Shown here: positions 1 through 9,537 of the stretch, one piece after another
Position numbering within the stretch: the stretch's first letter is position 1
How the letters are laid out: each line of letters opens with the position of its first letter
Assembly: GCA_030655515.1 (NCBI GenBank)
Contig: JAURVI010000038.1
Coordinates: forward strand, 16,231-80,230
Length of the DNA: 64,000 nt
From: Polaromonas sp.
GTDB lineage: Bacteria; Pseudomonadota; Gammaproteobacteria; Burkholderiales; Burkholderiaceae_C
Direction: 5' to 3'
Position numbers and translations under genes: made by a program
Notes under the pieces: generated by a model
The model's input: only the letters and a program-made list of their open reading frames with translations
What the model was told of the DNA's origin: nothing
Databases searched by the model: none

Positions 1-203
1 GCGTGGGGGCTTCAGTGGAGGCCCGACAATTTTCCGCCGGGCCGCCCCAAGGAAAATTAGCCCCCTCGGGGGGCAGCGAAGTACACGCAGTGACGAGCGT
101 GAGGGCTTCAGTGGAGGCCCGACAATTTTCCGCCGGGCCGCCCCAAGGAAAATTAGCCCCCTCGGGGGGCAGCGAAGTACACGCAGTGACGAGCGTGGGG
201 GCT
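1..203 (+). repeat. Tandem 96-bp GC-rich palindromic repeat before ispF
   Basis: Two nearly identical 96-bp units (1-96 and 97-192) are followed by the first bases of a third unit (193-203). Each contains the palindrome GCCCCCTCGGGGGGC and a CCGCCCCAAG block. The unit length is a multiple of three, so the ispF frame stays open through both copies, giving two 32-residue repeats. Single copies of the same family occur near 17313, 42326, 47936 and 52634. Whether the repeat is translated here or lies between ispD (outside the window) and ispF cannot be told. Confidence 0.9.
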
Positions 204-674
204 CCATTTCGCATCGGCGAGGGCTGGGATACCCACGCGCTGGTGCCGGGGCGAGTACTCGTCATCGGCGGTGTGACGGTTCCGCACAGCGCCGGTTTGC
301 TCGGGCATTCGGATGCGGATGTGCTGTTGCACGCCATTATTGACGCCTTGCTCGGCGCGGCCGGGTTGGGCGACATTGGCGGGCATTTTCCGGACACCGA
401 CGCGCGCTTCATGGGTGCAGACTCCGCTGTCCTGCTGGCAGAAACCGGACGTCTGCTGGCCGAGCGGCAATGGCGCATCGGCAATATCGACAGCACCGTG
501 ATAGCCCAGGCCCCCAGGCTGGCCAGCCATATTCCGGCGATGCGCCAGCGCATTGCCCAGGCCCTGGGGCTGGACGCCGCGCGGGTCAATGTGAAGGCGA
601 AAACGGCCGAAAAGCTGGGGCCGGTGGGGCAGGGCCTGAGCATTGAAGCGCGTGCCATTGCGCTATTGTTTTAG
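195..674 (+). CDS. ispF: 2-C-methyl-D-erythritol 2,4-cyclodiphosphate synthase
   Basis: IspF converts CDP-methylerythritol 2-phosphate to methylerythritol cyclodiphosphate in the cytosolic MEP isoprenoid pathway. The protein has the metal-binding D-x-H motif in [12 protein letters not shown] near the N terminus, the [14 protein letters not shown] block, the HFPDTD block, and a C-terminal [11 protein letters not shown] segment. I chose the GTG at 195 because it gives 159 residues, the normal family size, and begins just before the conserved RIGEGWD. The frame is open back to base 3 through two copies of a 96-bp repeat, so a translated N-terminal extension, or read-through from an upstream ispD, is possible. 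No strong ribosome binding site was seen before 195. Confidence 0.9.
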   Translation: MGAPFRIGEGWDTHALVPGRVLVIGGVTVPHSAGLLGHSDADVLLHAIIDALLGAAGLGDIGGHFPDTDARFMGADSAVLLAETGRLLAERQWRIGNIDSTVIAQAPRLASHIPAMRQRIAQALGLDAARVNVKAKTAEKLGPVGQGLSIEARAIALLF

Positions 675-723
675 GCGCTGCTTGCGCCGTTGCGCCAAGG
701 ACTGAAAGCTGATTTCTATGTGA

Positions 724-745
724 AAAACGCCGGATGCGGCGTTTT
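724..745. terminator. Bidirectional hairpin between ispF and the sensor kinase gene
   Basis: A 9-bp perfect stem AAAACGCCG / CGGCGTTTT with a 4-base loop lies between the convergent ispF and envZ-like genes. The A-rich left side and T-rich right side let it work as an intrinsic terminator in both directions. The right arm touches the kinase stop codon. Confidence 0.75.
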
Positions 746-2121
746 CAACCCCTTCGCAGCTTGATGTGCGCGGCCAGTCCGCCCGAGGCGGTGTTGGCCA
801 GCGCCAGGACACCGCCCATGCGATGCATGGTTTTTTCGACAATCGCCAGCCCCAGGCCGGCCCCGGTGGCGGCAGTGCGAGCCGCATCGCCCCGGAAAAA
901 AGGTTTGGTCAGGTTGCTCAGCGCCTGCGGCGAGACCCCGGTGCCATGATCGCGCACCTTGATCAGTACCCACTGGTCGCGTTCCTTGGCGGCGATTTCA
1001 ACCACCGCGATGCCGGTCTCCGGTGTTTTGCCATAACGCCGGGCATTTTCAAGCAGGTTGGCGATCACGCGCGACAGTTCCACCTCGTCGGCCAGCACCA
1101 CGATGGGGCCGGGCAGGTTCACATGGACACGCATATCGGTGTACTCGGCCACCGCGTAGACGGCCGCATCGATGATGGCGTTGAGCGACAGCGGCGCCAG
1201 TTGCGGCGGGTGGGGCCGTGCGTAGTCGAGGAATTTGTCAATGATGGCGTCAAGCTGGCTGATGTCGGCGGCCATGTGGGCCCTAGCCTCCTCGTCGGTC
1301 ACGCTCATCTCGGTTTCCAGGCGCAGCCGCGCCAGCGGTGTGCGCAGGTCGTGCGAAATGCCGGCCAGCATGATGACCCGGTCCTCCTCGATTTTGGAGA
1401 GCTGTTCGGCCATCCGGTTAAAGCCGATGTTGACCTCGCGGATTTCGCTGGTCGCCACCTGTTCGTCGAGCAGGCTGGCGTCAAAGTCGCCGTCCCGCAT
1501 GCGGCTGGCCGCAAACGACAGTTGCTTGAGCGGGCGGTTGATCAGCCGCGCAATCAGCGCTGCGCCGACCAGAGACATCACCGCCGCAGTGATCAGCCAG
1601 AGCAGCCAGGTTCCGCCCTGCAAGGGCCCCAGGCGAGACGGGTCGGTCAGCAGCCAGTAGGCGTCGTTATCGATGGCAAACCCCACCCACAGGCCCGGTA
1701 TGCCGTTGACGGACTTGGCCACTACTGTACCCGCGCCCATGCGGGCGGTCAGCTCATCACCGATGCGCTCACTGAAAGGGTCGTTGACGAACCGCTCGTA
1801 TTTGTCGCTCGGCTCGCGCGGCGAGATACGCACGCCCTCTTCGTCGCTCAGGGTTTTGATCAGCCAGACCCGGGTGATGGCGTCCGAATATTTCAGCGCA
1901 GCACGGCTCAAATTGACCAGCGAGGCGAGTTGCTTGGCGCTTTGCACGGCGCGCGGTTCGAATTCCAGCGCCCGGAAGGTTTGCAGCCAGGCCACGACAG
2001 AGCCAATCAGCAGCAAGGCCAGAAAGAAAAACGTGCGCCAGAACAGGCTCAGGCCCAGGCGTGGGCGCATCTCCAGCGGGGCGGGGGCGGTTTCCAGGGG
2101 CGCGGGGCTGGTGCCTTGCAT
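745..2121 (-). CDS. envZ: EnvZ-type membrane sensor histidine kinase
   Basis: A 458-residue inner-membrane sensor kinase that should phosphorylate the response regulator encoded just upstream. In order it has a short proline-rich cytoplasmic tail, a first membrane helix (about residues 28-48), a periplasmic domain, a second helix (about 170-192), a HAMP linker, a HisKA domain with SHDLRTPLARLR (His about 257), an N box NLLENARRYG, and ATP-binding glycine boxes RDHGTGV and GAGLGLAIV. The periplasmic domain and the RTPLARLR context match the EnvZ/OmpR osmosensing family. The stimulus cannot be read from the sequence. It lies 92 bp downstream of the regulator gene in the same direction, so the two probably share a transcript. 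Confidence 0.85.
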   Translation of the reverse strand: MQGTSPAPLETAPAPLEMRPRLGLSLFWRTFFFLALLLIGSVVAWLQTFRALEFEPRAVQSAKQLASLVNLSRAALKYSDAITRVWLIKTLSDEEGVRISPREPSDKYERFVNDPFSERIGDELTARMGAGTVVAKSVNGIPGLWVGFAIDNDAYWLLTDPSRLGPLQGGTWLLWLITAAVMSLVGAALIARLINRPLKQLSFAASRMRDGDFDASLLDEQVATSEIREVNIGFNRMAEQLSKIEEDRVIMLAGISHDLRTPLARLRLETEMSVTDEEARAHMAADISQLDAIIDKFLDYARPHPPQLAPLSLNAIIDAAVYAVAEYTDMRVHVNLPGPIVVLADEVELSRVIANLLENARRYGKTPETGIAVVEIAAKERDQWVLIKVRDHGTGVSPQALSNLTKPFFRGDAARTAATGAGLGLAIVEKTMHRMGGVLALANTASGGLAAHIKLRRG

Positions 2122-2213
2122 GCAAAAGTCGGTTGGGTGGCTGGCAGTTTAAGCGGCTAAAGCAAGCCGGAAGGTGGCCGATCCGGGGTTGGGTCGGCGG
2201 CAAAACGCATCCG

Positions 2214-2951
2214 TTAATTCGCTCCGTCCGGCACGAACACATAACCGATGCCCCAGACGGTCTGGATGTAGCGGGGCGTCGCAGCGTCCGTCTCAATGAG
2301 TTTGCGCAGGCGTGAGACCTGAACATCCAGGCTGCGGTCAAAGGGCTCGAACTCACGGCCGCGCGCCAGCAGCGCCAGCTTTTCTCGGGACAGCGGCTGG
2401 CGCGGATGCCGAACCAGCGTTTTGAGCATGGCAAATTCGCCGGTGGTCAGTGGCAATTCTTCGCCATTTTTCTGCAAGGTACGCAGCCCCATGTCGAAGC
2501 TGAAGGGGCCAAAAGTGACGACTTCCTGCTCGGCTGAAGGTGCGCCCGGCACTTCGGCGACGGGGCGGCGGCGCAGTACGGCATGAATGCGCGCCAGCAG
2601 TTCCCTGGGGTTGAAGGGTTTGGCCAGGTAGTCGTCGGCCCCGACTTCCAGGCCGACGATGCGGTCCACGTCTTCGCCCTTGGCGGTCAGCATGATGATG
2701 GGGGTGCGGTCACTGGCGGCGCGCAGGCGCCGGCAGATCGACAGGCCGTCTTCGCCGGGCATCATCAGGTCCAGCACGATCAAGTCTACCGAGTCGCGCA
2801 TCATGATGCGGTTCAGCGCCTTGCTGTCTTCTGCGAGGATGACTTCAAAGCCTTCCTGCATCAGGTAGCGGCGCAGCAGGTCGCGGATGCGGGCGTCATC
2901 GTCAAGAATCAGGATCTTGTCAGCGCGGGATGTGTTGCTTTCTTGTGCCAT
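2214..2951 (-). CDS. ompR: OmpR-family response regulator
   Basis: A 245-residue DNA-binding response regulator, the partner of the adjacent EnvZ-like kinase. The receiver domain has the acidic pocket ILDDD (residues 15-19), the phospho-acceptor Asp61 in VLDLMMPG, and the conserved KPF lysine. The C-terminal half is a winged-helix Trans_reg_C domain with SRLRKLIE as recognition helix and the closing RYIQTVWGIGYVF. Length and the internal GEDGLSICRRLR stretch fit OmpR rather than PhoB. It is the first gene of a two-gene unit. The leader toward 3050 is AT-rich and could hold its promoter, but I did not find a clear -10/-35 pair. Confidence 0.88.
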   Translation of the reverse strand: MAQESNTSRADKILILDDDARIRDLLRRYLMQEGFEVILAEDSKALNRIMMRDSVDLIVLDLMMPGEDGLSICRRLRAASDRTPIIMLTAKGEDVDRIVGLEVGADDYLAKPFNPRELLARIHAVLRRRPVAEVPGAPSAEQEVVTFGPFSFDMGLRTLQKNGEELPLTTGEFAMLKTLVRHPRQPLSREKLALLARGREFEPFDRSLDVQVSRLRKLIETDAATPRYIQTVWGIGYVFVPDGAN

Positions 2952-3051
2952 AAGATCATCGTAATTTGTAACATGGCAATTTTGAAGGCTAAAAGTCCGG
3001 TTTCGGGATTTTCTGTGTACTTTGACACACTGTTACAGATGTTGCGAATCT

Positions 3052-3141
3052 GGCAACCTGTCGGGCTTTGGTCGTCGGGAGTGAAAACAAGGCCTCAGCG
3101 GTCAATTTGCAGCCGACGATTCCAAAGTCCGACAGGCTGCC
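3052..3141. repeat. Imperfect long inverted repeat upstream of the oxidoreductase gene
   Basis: A left arm at 3052-3078 and a right arm at 3113-3141 pair over about 27 bases with few mismatches. Both contain a GGCA-CCTGTCGG-CTTTGG core. The inner 34 bases are unpaired. It occupies the gap between the divergent ompR and LhgO-like genes and looks like an extragenic palindromic element rather than a terminator, because no T-run follows. Confidence 0.6.
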
Positions 3142-3184
3142 AGCCCTTGCAGGAATGACAATCAGTGATTTTGGAGATTGGTCC

Positions 3185-4288
3185 ATGGATCAGGTTGATT
3201 GCGTTGTCATAGGCGCGGGCGTCATCGGCTTGGCGGTCGCGCGTGCGCTGGCCTTGCAGGGGCGAGAAGTGATGGTGCTCGAAGCAGCGGATGCCATAGG
3301 CACCGGCACCAGCTCGCGCAACAGCGAAGTCATCCATGCCGGCATTTATTACCCGCAAGGCTCACTCAAAGCCCGGCTTTGCGTGTTGGGCAAGCAACTG
3401 CTGTATGACTACTGCGCCGGGCGCAGCATCAGCCACCGCCGCTGCGGCAAACTGATAGTCGCCACCGACGCGGCACAACTTGCGCAATTGCAGGGCATCA
3501 TAGCGAAAGCCGCTGCCAACGGCGTGCATGATCTGGTGTTGCTGACCCGCGAACAGGCGAGGGCGCTGGAGCCGCAACTCGAATGTGTCGCTGCCCTTCA
3601 TTCGCCCAGCACCGGCATTGTGGACAGCCATGGGCTGATGTTGGCGCTGCAGGGCGATCTCGAGAATGCCGGCGGACTTGTCGTTTTGAATTCGCCGCTG
3701 GCCCTTGCTCGCTGCGAACAGGGAGCTATTATTTTAGTAGCGGAAGACGGCGCCGAGCTGCAGGCCCGAACCGTGGTGAATGCGGCCGGCCTGCAGGCGC
3801 AAGCCCTGGCGCGGCGGTTCCACGGCCTGCCCGCAGAGGGTGTGCCGCCCAGTTATTACGCTAAAGGCAATTACTTCACGCTGTCGGGCCGTTCGCCCTT
3901 CAGCCGCCTGATTTACCCGGTTCCCGAAGCGGCCGGACTCGGCGTGCATCTGACGATTGACCTGGGCGGCCAGGCCAAGTTCGGCCCCGACGTGCAGTGG
4001 GTGGACTCGCCCGACGACCTGGTGGTGGACCCGTCACGCGGCGATGCGTTTTACGCCGAGGTTCGTAAATACTGGCCGGCCCTGGAGGACGGCGCGCTGA
4101 TCGCCGGCTACGCCGGGATTCGCCCGAAAATCCAGGCACCACACGAAGCGGCCAAAGACTTTCTGATCCAGGGACCGGCCGAGCACGGCGTCCGAGGGCT
4201 GGTGAACCTGTTCGGCATCGAGTCGCCGGGGCTGACCAGTTCGCTGGCCATCGCCGAACATATCTGCGCACTGCCTGAGAAGGCATGA
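3185..4288 (+). CDS. FAD-dependent oxidoreductase, L-2-hydroxyglutarate oxidase-like
   Basis: A 367-residue DAO-fold flavoenzyme. The N terminus carries the FAD dinucleotide-binding motif [17 protein letters not shown] (about residues 6-22), then [27 protein letters not shown], which is typical of the LhgO/L2HGDH family that oxidises L-2-hydroxyglutarate to 2-oxoglutarate. [11 protein letters not shown] and the C-terminal [16 protein letters not shown] are the other conserved DAO blocks. The frame is open 39 codons further upstream, through part of an inverted repeat. I prefer ATG 3185 because it sits directly before the FAD motif. A short palindromic repeat (3725-3741) lies in frame inside the gene. 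Substrate is inferred from family resemblance only. Confidence 0.8.
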   Translation: MDQVDCVVIGAGVIGLAVARALALQGREVMVLEAADAIGTGTSSRNSEVIHAGIYYPQGSLKARLCVLGKQLLYDYCAGRSISHRRCGKLIVATDAAQLAQLQGIIAKAAANGVHDLVLLTREQARALEPQLECVAALHSPSTGIVDSHGLMLALQGDLENAGGLVVLNSPLALARCEQGAIILVAEDGAELQARTVVNAAGLQAQALARRFHGLPAEGVPPSYYAKGNYFTLSGRSPFSRLIYPVPEAAGLGVHLTIDLGGQAKFGPDVQWVDSPDDLVVDPSRGDAFYAEVRKYWPALEDGALIAGYAGIRPKIQAPHEAAKDFLIQGPAEHGVRGLVNLFGIESPGLTSSLAIAEHICALPEKA

Positions 4289-4354
4289 GGCCTGTAGGCG
4301 CTATGCCTGTAGATGCTATTAATTTGGTAGCTGTTTGCAACCGTATCTATTGAT

Positions 4355-5407
4355 CTAGCAACCCTTTTTTATCGCCAAAGCGGCCTGCGTGACGAGTTCC
4401 GGGCCGCGATAGATCAGCCCGGTGTAGATCTGCACCACGTCGGCGCCGGCCTTGATTTTGGACACGGCGTCAGCGCCGCTTAGAATGCCGCCGACGCCGA
4501 TGATGGGGAAACCCTGGCCCAGCGCCGCACGCAACTGACCGATGACGCGGTTGCTGGCCGCCAGCACCGGGGCGCCGCTCAGGCCGCCGGCTTCTTCGGC
4601 GTGCGGCAGGCCCTTGACGGTTTCGCGGCTCAGTGTGGTGTTGGTTGCGACCACGCCGTCCATGCCGTGGCGCTTGAGGGTGGCGGCAATCACCTCGACC
4701 TGCACCGCGTCGAGGTCGGGCGCGATCTTGACAAAAATCGGTACCCGCTTGCCGTGTTGTCTTTCCAATGTTTCGCGGCGTTCGGCGATGCGGCCCAGCA
4801 GCGCGTCCAGGGCCTCGTCGCTTTGCAGTGCGCGCAGGTTTTTGGTGTTGGGGCTGGAGATGTTGACGGTCACGTAGTCGGCATGCGGGTACACGCCTGC
4901 CAGGCAGATCAGGTAGTCATCGACCGCGTTTTCGATCGGCGTCGCGGCGTTCTTGCCAATGTTCAGGCCCAGCAGCAGCGGGCTAGGGGTGTTCTGGCGG
5001 CGAAAGGCGGACTTCTGCACGTTGGCGATGAAGGCGTCCAGCCCGTCGTTGTTGAAGCCCAGCCGGTTGATCAGCGCCTTCGCCTGCGGCAGGCGGAACA
5101 TGCGCGGCTTGGGGTTGCCCGGCTGCGCCTTCGGCGTGACGGTGCCGACTTCAATAAAACCAAAACCCATGGCCGCCAGTCCGTCGATGCAGCGCGCGTT
5201 TTTGTCCAGTCCGGCGGCCAACCCGACGCGATTGGGAAACTTCAGGCCGGCCAGTTCAACCGGATCGTCGACCCGGCCCGCGCACCAGGCCAGCGCCAGC
5301 GGCGTGTGCTGGGTGCGGGCCAGCGCGGCCAGCGTCAGTTCGTGGGCGGTTTCCGGGTCGAGGCCAAATAAAAAGGGACGAGCAAGAGCGTAGGGGAGCA
5401 GGGACAT
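4355..5407 (-). CDS. pyrD: Dihydroorotate dehydrogenase (quinone), class 2
   Basis: A 350-residue FMN enzyme that oxidises dihydroorotate to orotate, the fourth step of pyrimidine synthesis, passing electrons to quinone at the inner membrane. Class 2 features are the N-terminal amphipathic extension ([22 protein letters not shown]), [47 protein letters not shown], the NISSPNT block with the nearby catalytic serine, and the C-terminal FMN phosphate-binding [11 protein letters not shown]. It is transcribed divergently from rpiA with 76 bp between the two starts. A short AGCTA-type palindrome lies just past its stop codon. Confidence 0.95.
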   Translation of the reverse strand: MSLLPYALARPFLFGLDPETAHELTLAALARTQHTPLALAWCAGRVDDPVELAGLKFPNRVGLAAGLDKNARCIDGLAAMGFGFIEVGTVTPKAQPGNPKPRMFRLPQAKALINRLGFNNDGLDAFIANVQKSAFRRQNTPSPLLLGLNIGKNAATPIENAVDDYLICLAGVYPHADYVTVNISSPNTKNLRALQSDEALDALLGRIAERRETLERQHGKRVPIFVKIAPDLDAVQVEVIAATLKRHGMDGVVATNTTLSRETVKGLPHAEEAGGLSGAPVLAASNRVIGQLRAALGQGFPIIGVGGILSGADAVSKIKAGADVVQIYTGLIYRGPELVTQAALAIKKGC

Positions 5408-5483
5408 TGGATAATTCAGTCTGGGCGGCAGTTAGCCATTGTCGCAAAACCCGACCCGCTGACCTCAACCATCCCAACCTGAC

Positions 5484-6155
5484 ATGACGCAAGACGAACT
5501 TAAAACACTGGTGGGCCAGGCCGCCCTGAACTATGTCGAGCCCGGCAGCATCGTGGGTGTCGGCACCGGCTCCACCGTCAACAAGTTCATTGACGCGCTG
5601 GCCGGCATCAAGCACACCCTTGCCGGTGCCGTCTCCAGCTCGGTGGAGTCCACCGACCGCCTGCAGGCGCTGGGCATTCGCGTGTTTGATGCGGCCGATG
5701 TCGAGGAACTGGCGGTCTACATTGACGGCGCCGACGAAATCGACCACGCCGGCTACATGATCAAAGGCGGTGGCGCGGCGCTGACGCGCGAGAAAATCGT
5801 CGCGGCCCAGTCGCGCAAATTCGTCTGTATCGCCGACGAATCCAAGTGGGTGGCGACACTGGGCCACTATCCGCTGCCGGTGGAAATTATTCCGATGGCG
5901 ACGCGGCGCATCGTCCGCGAGTTTGCGGCCTTGGGCGGCAGCGCCACCGTGCGTCTGAAGAACGGGAAACCGCTGCTGACCGATAACGGCCAGCACATTC
6001 TGGATGTCACCGGGCTGAAGATCAGCGATCCGCTGGCGTTTGAATGCCGGGTCAACCAGTGGCCCGGTGTCGTCACCGTCGGTGTGTTTGCGCTGCACAA
6101 GGCCAGCGTGTGCCTGCTGGGAACGGCCAGCGGCGTCAAGACGCTGACGTTTTAA
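5484..6155 (+). CDS. rpiA: Ribose-5-phosphate isomerase A
   Basis: A 223-residue cytosolic enzyme interconverting ribose 5-phosphate and ribulose 5-phosphate in the non-oxidative pentose phosphate pathway. The RpiA signatures are [15 protein letters not shown] near the N terminus, [14 protein letters not shown], the active-site YIDGADEID followed by [14 protein letters not shown], and IADESKWV. Length is normal for RpiA. It stands alone: pyrD is divergent upstream and the glutaredoxin-like gene converges 8 bp past the stop codon. Confidence 0.96.
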   Translation: MTQDELKTLVGQAALNYVEPGSIVGVGTGSTVNKFIDALAGIKHTLAGAVSSSVESTDRLQALGIRVFDAADVEELAVYIDGADEIDHAGYMIKGGGAALTREKIVAAQSRKFVCIADESKWVATLGHYPLPVEIIPMATRRIVREFAALGGSATVRLKNGKPLLTDNGQHILDVTGLKISDPLAFECRVNQWPGVVTVGVFALHKASVCLLGTASGVKTLTF

Positions 6156-6162
6156 AGCGGTT

Positions 6163-6819
6163 TTAGAAACGAATGCCGGCGGGATTGTCTGCTGTTGGCC
6201 CTGCTGTGCTTGGCGCCGCCGGCGGCGGCAGGGTCGGACGGGCGGCGCTGCGGACAGCCGGCACCGACGGAGCAACCGTGACCAGCGGCGTTGCCGGTGT
6301 CTGACGGTAGCTGGCCGGGAGCACCGACGATTTGGGATAACCGGCGGCATCGAGAAACTGTGTCCATTCGGCGTCCGAAAAACCCTTGAGCTGCTGGCTG
6401 CCAATGGTCAAAAACGGCAGCGAGTTGTCGCCACTCAAGCGTTGCAACGCTTGCCCATCTTCAGAAGTGGTGACTGTTTTTTCCGAAAAAGGAATGCCCC
6501 GGGTGGTGAGCATGGCGCGGGCCGAAGCGCAGGGCCCGCAGTTGTCTCCGGAGTACAGCGTCACCGGGTACTGGCCGGCCACTTTGCGCAGTTCAAACGG
6601 CAGCGAGATGTTGGCCGCCGCTATGCCGGCCTCGCTGGTGGACGACGTGACCTTGGCATGGGTCGAGGGCGGTGGCGGCTGGTCGGAGAAAGTCACTTTG
6701 CCGTCCGGGCCGACGATGCGGTACACCTGCTGAGCTTGTGAAGGAGAGGGAAATACGCCGGCAGCCAACACAACAAGGAGTCCATTGAATGCTACAAATT
6801 TAATGGCGGTTGAGGTCAT
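6163..6819 (-). CDS. Exported DUF4124 and glutaredoxin-domain protein
   Basis: A 218-residue protein with a signal peptide (hydrophobic stretch FVAFNGLLVVLAAGVFPSP, cleavage near SQA), a DUF4124 segment (QQVYRIVGPDGKVTFSDQPP), then a glutaredoxin-like domain with the redox motif CGPC in YSGDNCGPCASARAML, and a proline-rich tail. It is probably a periplasmic thiol-disulfide protein; partners are unknown. I start at ATG 6819 because GGAG lies about 9 bases upstream and the signal peptide follows. The frame is open much further, but that region is the end of prlC. It lies 26 bp downstream of prlC on the same strand, and the gap holds three copies of the hexamer CAGTTT. Confidence 0.8.
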   Translation of the reverse strand: MTSTAIKFVAFNGLLVVLAAGVFPSPSQAQQVYRIVGPDGKVTFSDQPPPPSTHAKVTSSTSEAGIAAANISLPFELRKVAGQYPVTLYSGDNCGPCASARAMLTTRGIPFSEKTVTTSEDGQALQRLSGDNSLPFLTIGSQQLKGFSDAEWTQFLDAAGYPKSSVLPASYRQTPATPLVTVAPSVPAVRSAARPTLPPPAAPSTAGPTADNPAGIRF

Positions 6820-6845
6820 GCATTGCTCCAGTTTCAGTTTCAGTT

Positions 6846-8921
6846 TCAGGTCATGCCCTGGTGACGCAGCAGCGCATCGATCGAAGGTTCGCGGCCCCGG
6901 AAGGCCTTGAACGACTCCATCGCCGGGCGGCTGCCGCCGGCTTCCAGAATGGCTCGGCGGTACTTTCTTCCAGTTTCCACTGTCACGGTGCCGGGTACGG
7001 CGTGGGTATCGGTCGTTATACCCGCAGTTTCGGTGGTTTTGGCGTTTTCTTCGAAGGCTGCGTAGGCATCGGCCGACAGGACTTCCGCCCACTTGTAACT
7101 GTAATAGCCAGCGGCGTAACCGCCGGAAAAAATGTGACTGAATGTATGCGCGGTGCGACTGTAGGGCGGTGGCGTGATCACGGCGTATTCCTTGCGCACC
7201 TCGGCCAGCAGGGCCATCAGATCATCGCCGGGCTGGTACTGTGTGTGCAGCAGCATGTCGAACAGCGAAAACTCGATCTGGCGCAAGGTCTGCATGCCGC
7301 TCTGGAAGTTTTTCGCGGTCAGCATCTTGTCGAACAGCGCGCGCGGCAGAGGCGCGCCGGTATCCACATGGGCCGTCATGTGTTTGAGCACATCCCACTC
7401 CCAGCAGAAGTTTTCCATGAACTGGCTGGGCAGCTCGACCGCGTCCCACTCGACGCCGCTGATGCCGGAGACATCGCGCTCGTTGACCTGGCTCAAAAGG
7501 TGGTGCAAGCCGTGGCCGAACTCGTGGAACAGCGTGGTCACGTCGTCGTGGCTCAAGAGCGGCGGTTTGCCGCCCACGCCGTCGGCAAAGTTGCAGACCA
7601 GGTGCGCCACCGGTGTTTGCAGTTTGCCCGTGTCGGGGCGCAGCCAGCGGGCGCGCACGTCGTCCATCCAGGCGCCGCCGCGTTTGCCGGTGCGGGCCGG
7701 CTGGTCCAGGTAGAACTGGCCGATGAGCTGGCCGTTGCGCTCGATGCGGTAAAACTCGACGCCCGGCTGCCACACGGGGGCCGTGTCCTGGCGGATCGCC
7801 ACTTCAAACAGGGTCTCGACAATCTTGAACAGGCCCGCCAGCACCTTGGGCGCGGTGAAGTATTGTTTGACTTCCTGTTCGCTGAAGGCGTAGCGTGCTT
7901 CCTTGAGTTTTTCGCCGATGTAGGCGTAGTCCCAGGGCTGCGGGTCTCTCAAGCCCAGGTGTTGCGCGGCGAAGGTGCGCAGGTCGGTCACATCCTGGAT
8001 GCCGTAGGGCTTGGCGCGCTGGCCGAGATCGCGCAAGAAGTTGATGACCTGTTCCGGTGAGTCGGCCATCTTGGTCACGACCGACACCTCGCCGAAATTG
8101 CGGTAGCCCAGCAGGCGGGCTTCTTCGAGCCGCAGCGTCAGGATGTCCTGCATCACGGCGCTGTTGTCGAAGCGGCTGTACTCGGGCGGCGACTGGTCGC
8201 TGGCGCGGGTGCTGTAGGCCTGGTACAGGGTTTCGCGTAGCGTGCGGCTAGCGGCGAACTGCATGACCGGCAGGTAGCAGGGCATCTTGAGCGTGAGTTT
8301 GCAGCCGTCTTTGCCCTCGGCTTGAGCTTGGGCTCGCGCGGTTTGAATGACATCGGTCGGGACGCCGGCGAGTTCGTCTTCGCGGGCATAGTAGGCCCAG
8401 GCGTCGGTCGCGTCCAGCGCGTTTTCGCTGAACTTCTGGCTCAGTTCGGCCTGGCGTTCCTGAATGGCCGCAAAACGCGCCTTGGCCGCGCCAATCAGTT
8501 CGGCGCCCGACAGCACAAAGTTGCGCACCGCATTTTTATGCGCTTGGCGCTGTTCGGCGTTCAACGTGGCCGCATCAATCGCCTTGTATTTGGCGTACAG
8601 GCGTTCGTCCGCGTCCAGGCGCGTCCAGAACTCGGTGACGCGGGGCAGGGCCGCGTTGTAGGCGGCGCGCAGCTCGGGCGTGTCGGCGACGCTGTTGAGG
8701 TGGCTGACGGCACCCCAGGCGCGGCTGAGTTTTTCGGTGGCAACATCCAGCACCGCGGCAATGTCGTCCCAGCGGGCCGGGAAATCAGGCGCCGTGACCT
8801 GTTCCAGCGCATCATTGGCCTGGTTTAGCAACTTGTCGACCGCGGGGCCAACGTGCTCCGGCGAAATGCGGTCGAACAGCGGAAGGTCGGAAAAATCGAG
8901 CAGCGGGTTCGGATGGGTCAT
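6846..8921 (-). CDS. prlC: Oligopeptidase A, M3 family zinc metallopeptidase
   Basis: A 691-residue cytosolic peptidase that degrades oligopeptides, including cleaved signal peptides. The zinc-binding HEFGH motif is in TLFHEFGHGLHHLLS, with the downstream glutamate in SGVEWDAVELPSQFMENF, both typical of M3A enzymes. The C-terminal FSGGYAAGYYSYKWAEVLSADAYAAF stretch is also strongly conserved. Length matches E. coli PrlC. It is followed closely by the glutaredoxin-domain gene, which probably shares its transcript. Confidence 0.95.
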   Translation of the reverse strand: MTHPNPLLDFSDLPLFDRISPEHVGPAVDKLLNQANDALEQVTAPDFPARWDDIAAVLDVATEKLSRAWGAVSHLNSVADTPELRAAYNAALPRVTEFWTRLDADERLYAKYKAIDAATLNAEQRQAHKNAVRNFVLSGAELIGAAKARFAAIQERQAELSQKFSENALDATDAWAYYAREDELAGVPTDVIQTARAQAQAEGKDGCKLTLKMPCYLPVMQFAASRTLRETLYQAYSTRASDQSPPEYSRFDNSAVMQDILTLRLEEARLLGYRNFGEVSVVTKMADSPEQVINFLRDLGQRAKPYGIQDVTDLRTFAAQHLGLRDPQPWDYAYIGEKLKEARYAFSEQEVKQYFTAPKVLAGLFKIVETLFEVAIRQDTAPVWQPGVEFYRIERNGQLIGQFYLDQPARTGKRGGAWMDDVRARWLRPDTGKLQTPVAHLVCNFADGVGGKPPLLSHDDVTTLFHEFGHGLHHLLSQVNERDVSGISGVEWDAVELPSQFMENFCWEWDVLKHMTAHVDTGAPLPRALFDKMLTAKNFQSGMQTLRQIEFSLFDMLLHTQYQPGDDLMALLAEVRKEYAVITPPPYSRTAHTFSHIFSGGYAAGYYSYKWAEVLSADAYAAFEENAKTTETAGITTDTHAVPGTVTVETGRKYRRAILEAGGSRPAMESFKAFRGREPSIDALLRHQGMT

Positions 8922-9028
8922 GGCGGTTAGCTGTGGGCGGTAGCGCCAAATCTAAAGAGACAAAAAGAGACAAAAAAATTCAACGCCAGGAAAGCCGACG
9001 TGCCGGACAGTTTCAGGGTGAACAGGCC

Positions 9029-9505
9029 CTAATCCTGCGCGCTTTTCTTGAGGCTTCTTTGCTTCGGTTTTTTGGCGCGTTTGACGGTGCCGCCCGGACT
9101 CAAGCGCTGGTTGCCGAGCACACGCAGGGTTTTGACTTCGGGCCGCTGGCCGTAGCGCGCGCTGTTTTTCAGCACCTTGACATCGCGCGGGCCGGGCATG
9201 CGGTCTTCATTGACCTTTTTTTCCTTGGGCGGCATCGGCCGCCACAGCACCAGCAGCTTGCCGATGTGCTGGATCGGTGCGGCGTTGAGCGTATCGGCCA
9301 GGGCCTGGAACATGGCCTCGCGGGCGGAGCGGTCGTCCGACTGCACGCGGACCTTGATCAGGCCGTGCGCCCTCAGCGCGGCGTCGATTTCCTTTTCGAC
9401 GGCGGCGGTCAGGCCGCCCGCGCCGATCATCACGACGGCGTCCAGATGGTGTGCGTCGGCGCGGTGGTCTTTGCGCTGGGCGGGGGTAAGTAGTATTTGA
9501 GCCAT
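9029..9505 (-). CDS. yhbY: YhbY-family CRM-domain RNA-binding protein
   Basis: A 158-residue protein. Residues about 1-95 form a CRM domain (LTPAQRKDHRADAHHL, IGAGGLT, HGLIKVRV, ALADTLNAAPIQHIGKLLVLWRP), the fold of YhbY, which associates with pre-50S ribosomal particles. A lysine/arginine-rich tail (KRAKKPKQRSLKKSAQD) extends it beyond the roughly 97 residues of E. coli YhbY and may add RNA contacts. It is transcribed divergently from rlmE with only 32 bp between starts, an arrangement that also places it beside ftsH in many betaproteobacteria. A function in 50S maturation is inferred from the family. Confidence 0.85.
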   Translation of the reverse strand: MAQILLTPAQRKDHRADAHHLDAVVMIGAGGLTAAVEKEIDAALRAHGLIKVRVQSDDRSAREAMFQALADTLNAAPIQHIGKLLVLWRPMPPKEKKVNEDRMPGPRDVKVLKNSARYGQRPEVKTLRVLGNQRLSPGGTVKRAKKPKQRSLKKSAQD

Positions 9506-9537
9506 GTTCCGATTATCGGTGAGAGGACAATGCGCGT

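Noticed and set aside
1..203. Possible CRISPR-like array
   Set aside because: There are only two long tandem units with no unique spacers, and the same unit occurs singly elsewhere.
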